A stretch of 64,000 bases of DNA from Tamarix chinensis (GCA_030549775.1 CM060177.1:34564514-34628513), one strand, 5' to 3'. Shown: positions 36,251 through 49,234, counted from the first letter of the stretch. Notes: generated by a model not told the origin, from the letters alone. Numbers and translations are program-made.

Positions 36251-39200
36251 TAACCTATCATATCCTAAATCTAAAATAACCCTAATCCAAGTTAATTAAT
36301 ATGTAAACGTAACCCTAGACCCTAATAATTAATATTTTAACCAAACCCTAATTCTAGATAATTAATATTTTAACCTCTCCTAAATAATTTAGGATACCTA
36401 AATTTCATGGGTTTATTATTTTTAATCTTAACCTAATTATTTAATCTCAAATTTTAACTTTAACCTTGAATCTTATTTTATTGTCTCACATATACTTTTT
36501 CTTTCCTCCTCAGTTTGGTTGATATGACCTAACTTCCTTTGCATCTACACTACATCATGACTACTTCCTCAAGCAAATGTATCACACGCCACCAAATTTT
36601 CCTATATCAATTCATATCAGATGCTCCATTCCTCAAACTTCCTTAGTATACTTTATAACTCCTATAAATACATACCCACCTTCTACTCTCCTTATTTTGT
36701 TTTATATCTCATATAAACTCTCCCTAACTCTCTTTCTCTATCTTTATCTTCATTCTTCATTGTCCCTATTGAAGCTACACCATTTTTATGCATAAATTTT
36801 TCATTTTTAATCACTCCTCACATTAATTAAGCCTTGCTGCATCACAAATCCATGCCAAAACCCATATCTACATGAAATTTTCACATAACAAACTTCTCTT
36901 CTACATTAAGACTTCAGTAGCAACATCCTTAATCTATATCAACCTTATCTACCTAACATTTCAACACAAAACCCACCCCATAAGTACCAAAAACCCACAT
37001 ATTTACCCCCTCCGTTGCATCACTTAACTATACAAACCACCCCTCTCTTGCGTCACCTAGCTACGCTACACCACCTCCTATTCCTCACCACCATTCAATT
37101 TTTTCTTTAATCCCTCATTCCACCCCTCCATCGATGCATGAAACTTCCATGCAGTCACCCAATAATTGCATGAAACCTTCATGTAACCACCCCCTTTGTT
37201 GCTCCACCTTCCAATGTAATTATCTCATCTTATGCCAAGTCCTATTTGCTTCAGCTTTTCTCCATTTTACATCATTCTTTACCTTACATTTCCATTTCTA
37301 TTCCTTTTATGTTTAAACTATGTGTTTTTCTTGATTTATAGGTGATTTTGTGGTGGTATTGAAGGAGGAGTCTTATGATTTATACATTCTTAGAGATCGG
37401 TGACATTTTTGGTAAGGACATATTTTATTTTAAGGGTATTATTTGCAATGTGTAATTTTGTATGAAAATTTAGTTTTGGTAATATTATATGGATTATTTC
37501 ATGATGGTAATTTTTCTATATGATATGCTGTGTTGTATTATGGAAAGGTGAGTAATATGTATTTAAGTGTATTGGTTGTATATGCTTGACATATAAATCA
37601 GATAAGTTGGCATGATTCAAATAGGATTATGATGTGTAAATCGTATATACCTATGGTTAAGCATGTTCATGATGATATTTAATAAAGGATGAAATTCATT
37701 CATATCGGTACTCATATTTTTTTAAAAAAAAAATATGAACATCACGGCACTATTGAGGTTATTTTAGTTAATATGGGCTAAAAATAGAATGTGTTATTTC
37801 ATTGTGTCATTTAGCTTAAAATATTCTAATTATATTATATGGAGTAAAATGAGTAGTTATAAGTGGTATAAACAAAATAATATGAGGAAAATACTTAAAA
37901 TGGAAATAATAACCCAAAGGTAAGGCCACTATCTTATGTTTAAAACATGGGAGTTAGACCATAATATTTATATATGTTGTTAAAAATGACATTGTAAGAA
38001 TATGCATGAAATTTTATTGTTATAAGAATATTATATGAAAAGTGATGTCTAACTTATGAAATGAGGGTTTTGTAGTGGCAACGTTGTGCACATATGTAAA
38101 ACATTAGAGTTAAACCTTTATTGTTATATATATTGTTAATAGTTATATTTTAGGAGTTTGCACAAAATTTGGTAAGCATATGAGTCTTATGGGAAAATTT
38201 ATGTCAGACTTATGAAATTAGGGTTTTATAGAGAAGAGTCATTATCACATATTGAATATGTTGGAGCTAGAACTTAAATTTTGGATACATTGTTAAAAAA
38301 AAGGATTTTAGTAATGCATACTAAATTTTAATATCAAATGAATATTATGGAAGAAGTTGTGCTAATTTTGTGAAATTATGGTTTTCTCATAAGAAATATA
38401 GCATTTTCACTTAGGTGATATCCCAACCTTCGTGTGGTTGTGTTTTGTGTGTTTTGAATATTTATTTTAAGTTTGAATTATGTGCCTTGTATATCTATAT
38501 GTATGTATGTATAATGATATTGAGATAAACAACCATGGATAATTAATTAATCACTTAAAGTAAAAGATCATGTGAGGTAAGAATAAGGTGTTGTGTCCAT
38601 TACACTAAAAAAAATAGTGTCTAGGTAAATTTTTCCCTAGGAGGTGCATTATATTGCTCTATAAGTTTAAAAATAATGATCAGAAGCATATTTCACTTGG
38701 GTCTACTCGTTCGGATGATAACAGTGGCTAGACTCATTTTGCCCATGGATGTGCTTCAATTCATTCCATTAGATTAAGAATAATAGGGTCTTGAACTCAT
38801 CATAAATAAGAAAATATATTTTGATTATAATTAATGATGGGAATCTAGAATAGTTATTCTCTTGATTTTTACAATGTTTAAGTTTTTCGTTTGATGAATG
38901 TTTTACGATTTTGTGTATCTTCTACCCTTACTTTGATTATAGTATCACCTTACTCAATACATAGCTTATTGATCATCTTTTTCATGGGTGTTGCTGATTC
39001 TAAGATAAGATGACCCAGATGATTTTGTGATATATCACTAAGGGTCATCTTGATGACTTTACTACTTATGATGAGCTACCCATGGAGGTATATATATTTT
39101 TTTTTATCTTGGGGCTATACATAGAGTTTTTATTATCTGGCAGCTCATTTTTTTTCTAGATACCTTTTTGAACTCTTAGATTCATGGGCCGTTTTTTATT

Positions 39201-39428
39201 TCAATTCTATTATTAATGTACTCAAAGTTAATTTCCAAATGGTTATTTAAGATTTATAAAAAGGTTCTTCATTCTCTATTTATCATGTTTTAAATTCTAG
39301 ATGTTTTGTCTTGTATTTTTCTAAGGATGGTATGGTAAGCCATACATATATTGAGTATAGTAGTAACACCCAACTATATTTTTATTTTTATTATGATAAA
39401 ATAAAATTATTCAATAGTAAATTTCAAG
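36250..39428 (+). mobile_element. LTR of a related gypsy family nested in gypsy B 3' LTR (probable solo LTR)
   Basis: It begins near TAGTAACCTATCATATCC, resembling the TGTAATACCC start, and ends near AATTTCAAG, resembling the gypsy B LTR end before its PBS. Its inner part (GGTGATTTTGTGGTGGTATTG at 37343, AAGTAAAAGATCATGTGAGG near 38557) parallels the gypsy B LTR in order but is diverged. No internal coding region follows, so a solo LTR is likely. Edges are approximate. Frames at 36577-36795 and 37134-37316 are not genes. Confidence 0.6.
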
Positions 39429-41157
39429 TTGTTATATAATGCCATTTATTTTACAACAAAACCTCACACAATCTGCTCTAAACATCATGAGATTATCAAA
39501 TAACCTTTATTTTTCTCTAGTTATTTGCTCTCATTTATTTCCTTCCTCCCTTTCTTTATCTTTCTTTTCTTGTTTTTCCTATGCTTTTAACTATGTATTG
39601 TCTTGGATTTTAGGTGATATTTTAGTGGTCTTAAAGATGGAGACTTTGAGTAGTTTATTTCTTATAGATTGGTGGAATTTATTAAGGATATGTGTCATGA
39701 ATTTAGGGGTTTCAATGCTATGTGTTTATTATATGCAATATTTTTCATATGATTTCTTTGCTTGAAATCATGATGTTATGGTTTTTTTTTTTTGGAAATC
39801 ATGTTGTTTCTATTATACTATGACCATGTTGTGTCATATAATGGAAGTATGATCATTATGCAAAAGTATGATATTATATGATATTGCTTAGTTAAGCCTA
39901 GTCTTGTAACCATAGTGTGTTGGCATAATATTTATTTAAATTGAGTTATGGAATATAAATGTAGATATGTGTTGACGTGATAGAACATGTTGAGGATGGG
40001 AAGTCAATAATATTGGGAATCATGGGATTTTAGTGACAAGTTTGGGCAGCTTTAGATCTTAAGGGTATATAGATCCTTTTATTTTCTTATAGAAAAATAG
40101 AAATGGAATGGTAATTGTTGAGGGTTTAAGAATTAATTTCATGTGTAACATGATAGAGTGTAGGTTGGATATGGTACAAGTTAACTATCAGAAAAGGTTT
40201 TGAGGCTTTAAGCAAGATCGGGGGTATTTTAATAAGTTGGGTTAAAATAGAACTTTAACATGTCTAAAGGTATCATTAGGTTAAAATAAGATAATTATGT
40301 TATATGGAATACTTGGGATAATTATGAGCTGCATAAGTCTAATAAATTGAGAAAAATATTTAAATTGATAATAGTAACCTTAAGGACAAGCTCTTCATTA
40401 TATTGTGAGATGTTAGAATTAGATCTTGACTTTTGGATATGTTTTTTATAATGATATTCTAGGATGGTGTACTAAATTTGGTGGTCTGGCAAGTCTTGGT
40501 AAGGAATTACTCATGGCTTGTGAAATTATTGTTTCATTGGGGTTTTAAGGTCTTTTCCCTTAGGTAGTGACCTAATTTACCTTTGACTATGGTTTAAACA
40601 CCTCATATGTTTATGTTAATTTTGCATTGCATTAAAAAGATAACCAAAATTATAATAAGATATTAATGTTTAAAGTGAAGATTACTTAGTGAGGACCATG
40701 TTGTATTAGCCCATTCCAATAGACAATAATAATGGCCAAAAGCATACACCATGGGAGAGACTTATAATAGTTACCTACCTACCAGATATAATGGTTGTCT
40801 GTAGGGGCATATTACCTTGGAAGGTCGTATTACCAATCAACTTGATATAATAGTTGTTCCTAGGTGCATCTTACTCTATAAGGGTTTTGCTACTATTTGA
40901 GTGATTTTGCATAGTTGGATACTTTAATTCAGGTGACTAAGTAATAAAAATTGTATAATCAGCTGGATTAGAAATCATTTTGGTTCCTCTCATGAACCAT
41001 CTTATGTCCCAAATAAAATGCATGTTTAGTGATTTTATGTGACCCAGTGATGTAGGTTTTCTTGATGATTTTACTGATTATGATGCACTTCCTAAAGAAG
41101 AGTAATTTATTTGTTGGATTTGGGCATAGATCTATGTCATCTAGTAGCTAACATTTT
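39429..41157 (+). repeat. Gypsy B 3' LTR, part 2 (truncated)
   Basis: It resumes similarity with 27785-29650: CAATGCTATGTGTTTATTATATG, the TTAGTGACA-AG block, GGTTCCTCTCATG and GTAGCTAACATTTTTTC. Similarity ends at about 41157, so the last roughly 250 bp present in the 5' LTR are missing. Confidence 0.78.
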
Positions 41158-42743
41158 TTCTATTTTTTTAATTAATAAATTAACTAAATTACTTAATAAT
41201 GCTAAAAAATACTGCCAATATACTCCCTATACACGTGGTCACTTCCTCCTTGCATGCCATGCACGCCATGCACATGCATGTAGATACTTAATTGCTTGTT
41301 TATTATGTTTCAAAACCATTCGTTGGTCTTCAAATTTGTAGAAGATACTTTTCAAATGAAGAATACTTGATTCCATAATTATAAAATTCAATTCCTGAGT
41401 GTTTGCTGCATCAAGTGTCCTTTTAATCATAAATAATATCGAGGAATCAAAAGATAAAGACACAAATGATGAGGTATTATGTGGCATATAATGAGATATC
41501 TTAAAGCCTAAGACCCACATGGTTGAAAAAGTACCTTTAGTACCAAAAATTAACAAACTTATACGAGAGAAAAGTGACATGAATTGCAGTTTTGATACAA
41601 GGAACATCTAAAATGACTCAAAAGTAAACAAATTTAGCAATGGGGATACCACTACATTATTAGACTAAGGTAGGTGATTACTAAATTTCGAAGGGTGGAA
41701 TCTATGATGGCATTGGTAGTTGTAGTGGTTGTTGCTCAACTAAATTACCATGTTGTTGGCGTAGTTATTAAAATCATGATTTGATTGTATAATTCTATGA
41801 TCTAAAGATCATAAAATGATCCACTATCTTAGGGAGAATCTTAAAGTAGCTAGATAATTATAGAATCTTATAATCCTACAATTGAATCTTACGATCTTAA
41901 ATAAATCTTACAATGCTACATAATAACTATAATTTTTATCAATTTATCTCTAAAGTTGCTTTTCCTCTTAATCCATGTATATTTCTTTCTTTATCCTTTG
42001 ATTATCAATCCTATATTATTTTGCAACATTTTTTGAAATTGAGTTGAATCAAATAAAATATGATTGAGATACCACTAAGACAATAAAGTTGATTGTTGAT
42101 GTAAAATGTTGATAAAGAATGTAATCTCAATCTAAATGGTAAAATGAATATATTAAATTTTATAATATTTTTAATTATTAAATTCTACTAAGTTCAAAAT
42201 TAATATTTTTTATGGTCAGGTTAGCTTTATATTACAAAAAAATTTTAGTTTAATCTTTATAAATGGTTTATATATTATTTTAATGTGTGCACATATAGCA
42301 AAATTATTTTCCTTTCCTTTTTTCCATGATTCATCAAAAGTTAAAAGACAACATAATTGTTTTTTAGTCTTATTATCTTAAATGATAGAAAATAACGTAA
42401 TCTTATTGTTACATCCATTATCATTGACTTTCTTTATTTTTGTCTATTTTTTAAGGCTAACAATATTATATATTTTGAATATAATGAGTTACTTGTTACC
42501 TTTACAGATAATATCATTGTATTTTTCACATTTTATTTAAAATTTTATTTCTTATATTGTTGACTTAATATAGTTGCTAATATGTATAATAATTTCAACA
42601 ATATGTTACTTATAATCATGATTAGATAAGATAATCACTATGATTTGTTATGCTTAAGAATTTATCTATCCAAATCAAAAGATTTAATTCAAAAGCATTA
42701 TGATACTTTGCTCAAGTAGAACAGATTACACTTGTCATCATCA
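41158..42743. other. No gene supported; one unexplained minus-strand ORF
   Basis: AT-rich intergenic sequence. A minus-strand ATG frame of 122 codons (41607-41239) has no family I recognise and no supporting context. A CATGCA-rich alternating stretch with a CACGTG core lies at 41233-41282. Confidence 0.4.
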
Positions 42744-44130
42744 TGTAAATGAAATATAGCCTCACCTTAGGTTGGCCTCCAAGGTATAATAATTTAGCTA
42801 ATATCAATAATGTAATGTTATGCTCTCTTAATACTCTATAGGTGACCTATGGCCCTATAGGGGGTATTTAGAGTATCCTAAGGAGTTAGTAGCTAGGATC
42901 TTTAGTCTATGAAACAAGGATCACAACCAGATGTTTAAGGGACATTAGTAAAGGGAGGTTTTAGAAGAAAAGTAAAGTGATTATAAGAGAATAAGTGAAG
43001 TAGGTGTGCAAGATCATAATTAATAAAATGAAAGATTAAGCAACTTATCTTACACATATGTGTTTGTTTCATACTATAAGTGATAAAGGTGTTGTTTCAA
43101 TATAATTAAAAGTATTTCAGCATGATAATGTGGAATGCAATTATATATATACAACTATTGAATTGATAGAATATATTACTATAAGAATTTATATTAAAAT
43201 ATGATGGATTGTGTGATAACGTAATTAAGGATGATAATAACTAGCATACCTTGTATGTGCATATATTCTATGATGTCAATGTTCAATATTAGATTCTAAG
43301 ATTTCCATATTATTCTAAGTTTTCATGTGATTATCAGAGTTTTTATAAAGAGTAATGTACATTATAAATAGTAAGGAATAATAAGAATAGTAAAGAATAG
43401 TGAATAGTAGTAAATAATGTGAAATGCATAATATGTTCTAAATTCATGAATTCACATGTTCTTCCATATTATATTCAAGCATGTTCCTTCATTTTTATAG
43501 TATGTTTACCTATGAAATAAGTGATAGTTGTGTAATCATGATAGTAGGGATAATTATATGATAGTGGCATGGTGTTATAAAGTTTGAATTCATTATAACG
43601 TGAATAGTTTTGTGTGAATACCATATGAGGCATTTTTTTAAGTTTTTACTTTTTAGTATACTTTAGTGTGATCTACTATTTTTCAACATGTACTTATATG
43701 TTTTATATGGACAAGTTATTACTTTTAATAGGCTATATTTACTTAGTATATATATCGTACTTATACTACACTTTCCAAATATTTTTGTGTATGTGCAATG
43801 ACTTTTTTGCCACTTTTTGTTAGGTTGGGTCGATATTAGTGGTATATGGTAGTAGTTGGGATATGTAACTTATTTTTCATGGGCATTCATGCCCTTTTTT
43901 CTTATTTTATTTCTTCACTTGATTTTGTAATCTCATAGTGTTTGGGATCATGTGACATCCCTGCTTAATCACTAGTTCTAACTTTACCTTTTAGTATTAT
44001 ATCTGACATAGATTATCGGGTTATGCCTTTTTATATTGGATGTGGTGATAATACCTCACATTTATTATTTAGATTTTGCAAAATCCTTTTTAAAATGAAA
44101 ATTTTTAGGTTTAAAAATGGAGGTGTTCTA
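42744..44130 (+). repeat. Gypsy LTR related to gypsy D 5' LTR
   Basis: It shares with 56097-57017 the early block GTTGGCCTCCAAG (42772 and 56117) and the end pattern GATGTGGTGATAATACC...AAAAATGGAGGTGTTCTA (gypsy D: GATGTGGTGGTAATGCC...GAAAATGGGGGTGCTACA). No PBS of good quality follows (7 of 12 at best). It abuts a minus-strand gag at 44131. The start is approximate. Confidence 0.5.
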
Positions 44131-44790
44131 GTAGCATCATCACGAATAGTATATGGAGCTAAGTGAGAGAGGTGCATAAATAGCTTAACATAATTTACCA
44201 CTAGCATATTATCCTCTTCTTGTAACTGGTGGAATTTTGATGCCCTTTAGTCTTTGTATATGTTAGGAAATAATTCCTTATTGAACAACTCTTTAAACTC
44301 ATTCCAAGTGGTTAGTACTCGACCAACCTTCTTAATAAACCTCCACCAATTCAGTGCTTGCTTTCCTTCCTTATGTGTAGCACAACACTTTTTCCTCTTT
44401 CGAACACCTTAGAGATTCAAATAACTCTTCCATTATTGAGAGACAATCATAAACCTCCTTTATTCACCATCACTGGCATAACATGGAATCCTCAGCATCT
44501 CAAACTCAACTATGGATCATAGTGCTTGAAGTGCTCCATTTCGAGGATTTGGTCCAAGTGGTATTCCATCTACTTGTTCCCTAATCGAGCTAACAGTTGT
44601 TGGAAAATTACATTTATGATCATATATATTAGATTGTCTTGTTGGTTTGTAGTAGGATTAACATTACTAGTCCCACTAACAGTGTTTACATTTATCCTCG
44701 CATCACGGCGCGAGAGGGACATCATATACAAGAACTTTTTTTCCTGGAGACATATCAACCTAATACGTAAACAACAAATAAACACACATT
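44131..44790 (-). pseudogene. Gypsy gag fragment (minus strand)
   Basis: On the minus strand, after the PBS at 44891-44880, a gag N-terminal part reads SRRDARINVNTVSGTSNVNP and IFQQLLARLGNK in an open frame ending at 44570. Further on, WNEFKELFNKELFPNIYKD (about 44320-44265), RASKFHQLQEEDNMLVVNY and FMHLSHLAPYTI give a clear Retrotrans_gag core. A stop lies between PNIYKD and RASKF. The gag is cut off at about 44131 by a plus-strand LTR. The rest of the element is not found in the window. Confidence 0.75.
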
Positions 44791-44879
44791 AATAAGATAC
44801 CTATTAGTGAGGATCCTCCTCAAATTTGATCATACACCCACTAATACCTATAAGCCTTTAGTGATGATCTAAAACCTAT

Positions 44880-44891
44880 GCTCTAATATAA
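44880..44891 (-). promoter_or_regulatory. Primer binding site of minus-strand gypsy
   Basis: On the minus strand TTATATTAGAGC followed by ATAGG matches TGGTATCAGAGC at 9 of 12 positions, four bases after the LTR end GTGTTACA. Confidence 0.75.
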
Positions 44892-44895
44892 CTTT

Positions 44896-46869
44896 TGTAA
44901 CACCGCCAAACTACTCCCAAGTTGGGAGGCATTACAAAGTTGTTAATAAGGAGACTTATATAATTAATAAGGTTAAAACAAAGCAAAGATATAAAAACAA
45001 ATATTTCTATACTCTATAAACCATAGTAAAGAGTCCAAACAAAAATAAAGAAATCCTTCTCAAAAACACTAACCAGGCAAACATTGCAGACTTATTATTA
45101 TAATCTTAATAAACTAACCAGCGGACCAAACACTAGATATCATAACTTCAGCTATGTCTTGAGCTATTTATCTAAAATGTTAGAAAGGACTTAAATTGCA
45201 ACTTAGCAAGTAGTCGGCTTATAGGCTAAAATAAAGATCAAACATATAAAATAGAATATATTTTATTAAAAGCATAAATTAAAGCCAAACAATTAAGAAA
45301 CTTTGATTGGATAATACTATAATTTAACATACACTTATGTAATCACACATTATAAGAATTAACATAAAATCCAATAAAATGACGAATCATAATGATATAA
45401 AAAAGTTAGTAGGGTCATATTATCTATTCAGATGACAATGATAGATAACAAAAGCAGATATTATTCAGATAAAATAGGGTATAACTATAGCCATTCTCCC
45501 TTTACAGCTAGGATACAAAAATGACAACTAATCAATGGTCAACTTGTCAGGAGCCGGATGTCTTGAGTAGTGCACTACAAAAAAAAAGTATCAATTAATG
45601 ATCTCATACTTTTTTATGGTCTAGAAAGGGTTTCCCCCTTGTGGAATAGTCACAAAATGATTAAAATGACTAATAAATATAAGAAACAACCACTTGTAAA
45701 GAAAAAATGTTCCAAAATAAAATTATTGCTTAATCTGAATTTAAGTTCAGATATCAAATAATAAAATTAGGACTATTTATGTCATAAATGTACAAGTTTT
45801 TATATAATAATATTTTACAAATAGAGATTAAGAAACTCTTTAAATAAAATAGACATGAAAATAGGTCAATAGGTGAATCATTTACTTGAAATTGCTATCC
45901 AAAGAAAAATATCGATTCTCTAGTAAACAAACCTATTATTAATAACATTAATAATACATCATTAATATCATAAGTACTAACGAAGATATTTCAACTAACC
46001 AATGCCTTGCAAACTATACCATTTTAATTTATCACATAATGTCATATTAGCTAATCGTAAATAATTAGTAGTCCTAAAATGCTTAGATACGTGGATATAT
46101 ATAATCATAAAAGACTCATTAATATATATACATTTATATATATACATAAAAGACTCATTAATATAAGAAGCATGTACTTTGACATATATATATATATATA
46201 TACATTTATATGCGACTGACCCTTACGTGTCACACGCATGCATTTATATGCGAATAAATGCATAGATAATCCAAAATAGACATATCGAGGATAATCTAAC
46301 GTAAAGAGAGAATGTCGAATGATTGAATTAAGTAGTAACAGCACTTCAAGATGGTGACGGTAGTGAATTAAGGTCTCCAAAATTGACGAAATGGCAGCCA
46401 TCTATTTAAGGCTATGTTTATAAACATACATATATGGGTAAGGCTACAGTAACAAAGTAAAAGGCTATGTAAAAGATAAATACTTGAGTACACAATTAGA
46501 TAGGCTCGAGTAGGATGGACAACTTAGAGCTAAAATGATAGCAGGAGGAACAAGAAGTACAGGGAGACGTGGGCTGATTGGGCAGAGGTGCGCCTTCAAA
46601 ATGAGAGGGATGGAGGATGTACAAGAGAAGACAAATTAGCTCAGATTCATAAAAGCAGTAGGCTCATTGGATAGGTAGACGGAAGAGTATATAATTGTTA
46701 GATCAGGCAAGGTGACAGAGTAAGCAAGCCAAGAGTCTCACATATTAACTCCAGTCTTCAATATGTACTACGAATATGTTGTTGGCGATTTCAAGGGAGA
46801 TTAAAATTAAAGACCACTTATTTAGATTATTTAATAGCTCAAGATCAATAAAGAGGCTAATTATTACTA

Positions 46870-46908
<39 letters not shown>

Positions 46909-47534
46909 GTTACCGCACAAGAAGCATACAACAACAAACACAAGTAATACGAGCAATAACAATAAATAACCACAACAATCACGGCACAACTTAAATCACA
47001 GCAGACGATAAGATAGGAGCAACATTTAGGAAGTGAACGAATCCTCTCAATTTTCATGAAACATCAAACTCCAGATTACCATCAGGAGTGCAAGCAACAA
47101 ATCATCATCTTATGATGCACAAACTGTCCTCTGCGACTTATTCGAATCTAGTAGTATGAATATATTGTCCTGCTGTTGATTAGATGAGTCACCCATGAAA
47201 TAAGATTTCAGCCGCTATATCAACATTATCCACGATATATATCAGATTTCCAGCCAGGTGATACACATAATGTCTGTTGTTTGGATGAGTCACTTATGAA
47301 ATAAGATATCAGCCGCTATATCAACATATCCACGATGTATATCAGATTTCCAGCTAGCTGATACACATAATGTCTGATATGTAATATAGATAAGAAATCG
47401 TACGCATATCGGCCAATATATCCTAATATGTACTGTAACAATATTTGCCAAAATTTATTTTGAAAGAACGTAAAAAATAATTTCTCACAACTATAACGTA
47501 TAAAATATTCCCACAATACTCCAATACTGTAACA
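44896..47534 (-). repeat. Gypsy 5' LTR (minus strand)
   Basis: The inner end is firm: TGTAACACCGCC on the plus strand, beside the PBS. The outer end is proposed at 47534, where the minus strand reads TGTTACAGTATTGG followed by GTGGGAATATTTTATACG, but no second copy confirms it. It contains a roughly 100-bp tandem duplication (47174-47374) and AT runs (about 46184-46203 and 46870-46905). Confidence 0.5.
47174..47374. repeat. Tandem duplication, period about 101 bp
   Basis: Copies 47174-47274 and 47275-47374 share GATGAGTCAC, TCAGCCGCTATATCAACAT, ATATATCAGATTTCCAGC and GATACACATAATGTCTG. They differ at about a dozen sites including a short indel. Confidence 0.92.
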
Positions 47535-48085
47535 CGACTATCCTGCCAATGGTTTTATTTCCTGGAGTAAGCCCCTTTCTTAAGGGATTTGGATTATTGG
47601 ATGTGATTCTGTTAGCTGGGTGTTCTACTAGAGGCACTATTGCTCTACTGGACATCTATATATTCTAATGAATGGTAATGAAGCAATAAGCTATTTTACA
47701 TAAATACTCTCCTTCAACTCTGTTGTCTCTTCTTCCCTGTAGCTTTCTAGTTGATGAGTTGCCATTCTCAGAAAGAAGCATTATCTTCATCACATAGCTT
47801 CCATCCATGACCTTGACAACTAGGACATCATCTCAAAGAGAAAACAAAGGCAGACATCCGGCAAGTGAGGTACAATTGAGCCCCATATACACGTATCAAA
47901 GTGCATGCAGCATACATGTGCACAAGTAAACTGAAATCATAAACTCAGTGGATCATGAAAAGGAGAATGATATCTGTTAACTCAAACAAATATGAGATTG
48001 TCTAACATGCTAGCCTGAAACAAAGCAAAACTTGTTATGAGGAAAGGATAGAGACCAACGGCAACACCACAGAACAATTGTTCAA

Positions 48086-49234
48086 TTAAACTTCTTCAGG
48101 AATCGTCAACTTATAAGTGGCCTTTTTTTCCACCCCAAGTTTCACAAGCTCTTTTGCTTCATTAATTTTCGATTTCTTCACCAACCCATCAACCACCTGC
48201 TGCAATAAAGCCTCCTCCACACCACACCGCAACCGGAGCCCCTCCTTTGACAGCAGAAATGCAAAAAAAAAATCATTCTTCTCACAAGCAATCGGCAGGA
48301 GCGCTGTGAAAGTCGACTTATTTGGTTTACAACCACTCTTCTTCATATCATAATAGCACCATTTAGCTTCGTCCAGATCCCCCTCACTACAGTACGCCTT
48401 AATTAAGTTGTTATAGCAACCGAAACTAGGTTTCAGCTCCTTCTTCTTCATTTCCTCAATCAAGTCCCTTGCTTTTTGAACATGTTTCTCTGAAACCAGA
48501 CCCTCCAACTTAGATTGGTAGCTCAAGACATCAGGTTGCACATTACACTTCTTCATTCTCTTCCAAAGTTCTTCCCCATCCCGAAACCTATTATTCCTAT
48601 ACAAAGCATGAAGCAGAATATTAAAAGTAAACACATCTGGGTCCTCTCCGTTCTTCTCCATTTCATCAAGCATGGAAAGCGCCGATTCCAATGAACCCAT
48701 GTCACAAAACGCCTTGATCACAGTATTATACGAAACACAGGTCGGTTTAATCGACAACTTGGCGGGCAATTCACGGAAAAGCCCTTCAATTTTATCATAC
48801 TTCTTGGAATTAAGACAAGCAGACAAAACGGCATTGAAAGACTTAACAGTTCTCTCACATTTTAACTCAGGCATTTCGTCGAACAGCTTATAGGCATGAT
48901 CAAACATACCCGATTTTCCATAAAGCCTAATTAAGCGCACAACAAAACCTTCTTCTGAGATATCCTTGTACTTCTTTTGCTCTTCAAGGATTTCTTCGAT
49001 TGAATTGAAGAGTTTGGCGCTGGCGAGACGGCGGACGGCGTTTTGATATATTGTAGATTTGCTTCTGAAAGTCACCGATTCGGAGCATTTCTTGAAGTTG
49101 ATAACGACCTTCTGCAGGTCGCGTTCATCGTATATGGTTCTTGTGAGGGGTTCACCGGCGTAAGCTTTTGTAAGTGAAGTGGGTTTGGTAGTGGCAGAAA
49201 ATGCGCGGCGAAGGAGGCGAGTAAGGGACGACAT
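48086..49234 (-). CDS. P-class pentatricopeptide repeat protein, predicted mitochondrial
   Basis: An intact, intronless 382-residue protein. It starts at ATG 49234; the frame stays open upstream to about 49386 but has no earlier ATG, only a GTG at 49285. The N-terminus MSSLTRLLRRAFSATT is rich in Arg and Ser and lacks acidic residues, as in a mitochondrial presequence. About seven P-type PPR motifs span residues 96-341, for example SFNAVLSACLNSKKYDKIEG, SYNTVIKAFCDMGSLESALS and CYNNLIKAYCSEGDLDEAKW. A helical tail follows and there is no E or DYW domain. Length and the ERDL and EEILEEQ blocks before the repeats resemble the Arabidopsis At1g55890/At3g13160 group, which is associated with the mitochondrial ribosome; that role is inferred from family likeness. 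Base composition is visibly richer in G+C than the surroundings. A hAT-like element lies 144 bp upstream of the ATG. Confidence 0.95.
   Translation of the reverse strand: MSSLTRLLRRAFSATTKPTSLTKAYAGEPLTRTIYDERDLQKVVINFKKCSESVTFRSKSTIYQNAVRRLASAKLFNSIEEILEEQKKYKDISEEGFVVRLIRLYGKSGMFDHAYKLFDEMPELKCERTVKSFNAVLSACLNSKKYDKIEGLFRELPAKLSIKPTCVSYNTVIKAFCDMGSLESALSMLDEMEKNGEDPDVFTFNILLHALYRNNRFRDGEELWKRMKKCNVQPDVLSYQSKLEGLVSEKHVQKARDLIEEMKKKELKPSFGCYNNLIKAYCSEGDLDEAKWCYYDMKKSGCKPNKSTFTALLPIACEKNDFFFAFLLSKEGLRLRCGVEEALLQQVVDGLVKKSKINEAKELVKLGVEKKATYKLTIPEEV

Larger units (their letters stand above)
27117..41157 (+). mobile_element. Ty3/gypsy element B (Tekay/Del-like), with nested insertions
   Basis: A 5' LTR (about 27117-29896), a PBS, gag, RT, RNase H and integrase remnants, and a 3' LTR starting at 35572 define one element. 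A Cassandra-like TRIM sits between gag and RT (31172-31920) and a related LTR interrupts the 3' LTR (about 36250-39428). The C-terminal part (HVIRPYTIELYDYLTYEEVPL) matches the usual Tekay/Del-type chromovirus end. The 3' LTR loses similarity to the 5' LTR at about 41157. Confidence 0.85.

Noticed and set aside
41239..41607. Minus-strand ATG frame of 122 codons
   Set aside because: No recognisable family, no neighbouring exon, and such lengths occur by chance in this much sequence. Left as unresolved.
45574..45592. CACTACAAAAAAAAAG as a second CACTA terminus
   Set aside because: No subterminal repeats, no matching inverted end and no target duplication were found; the words lie inside a gypsy LTR.
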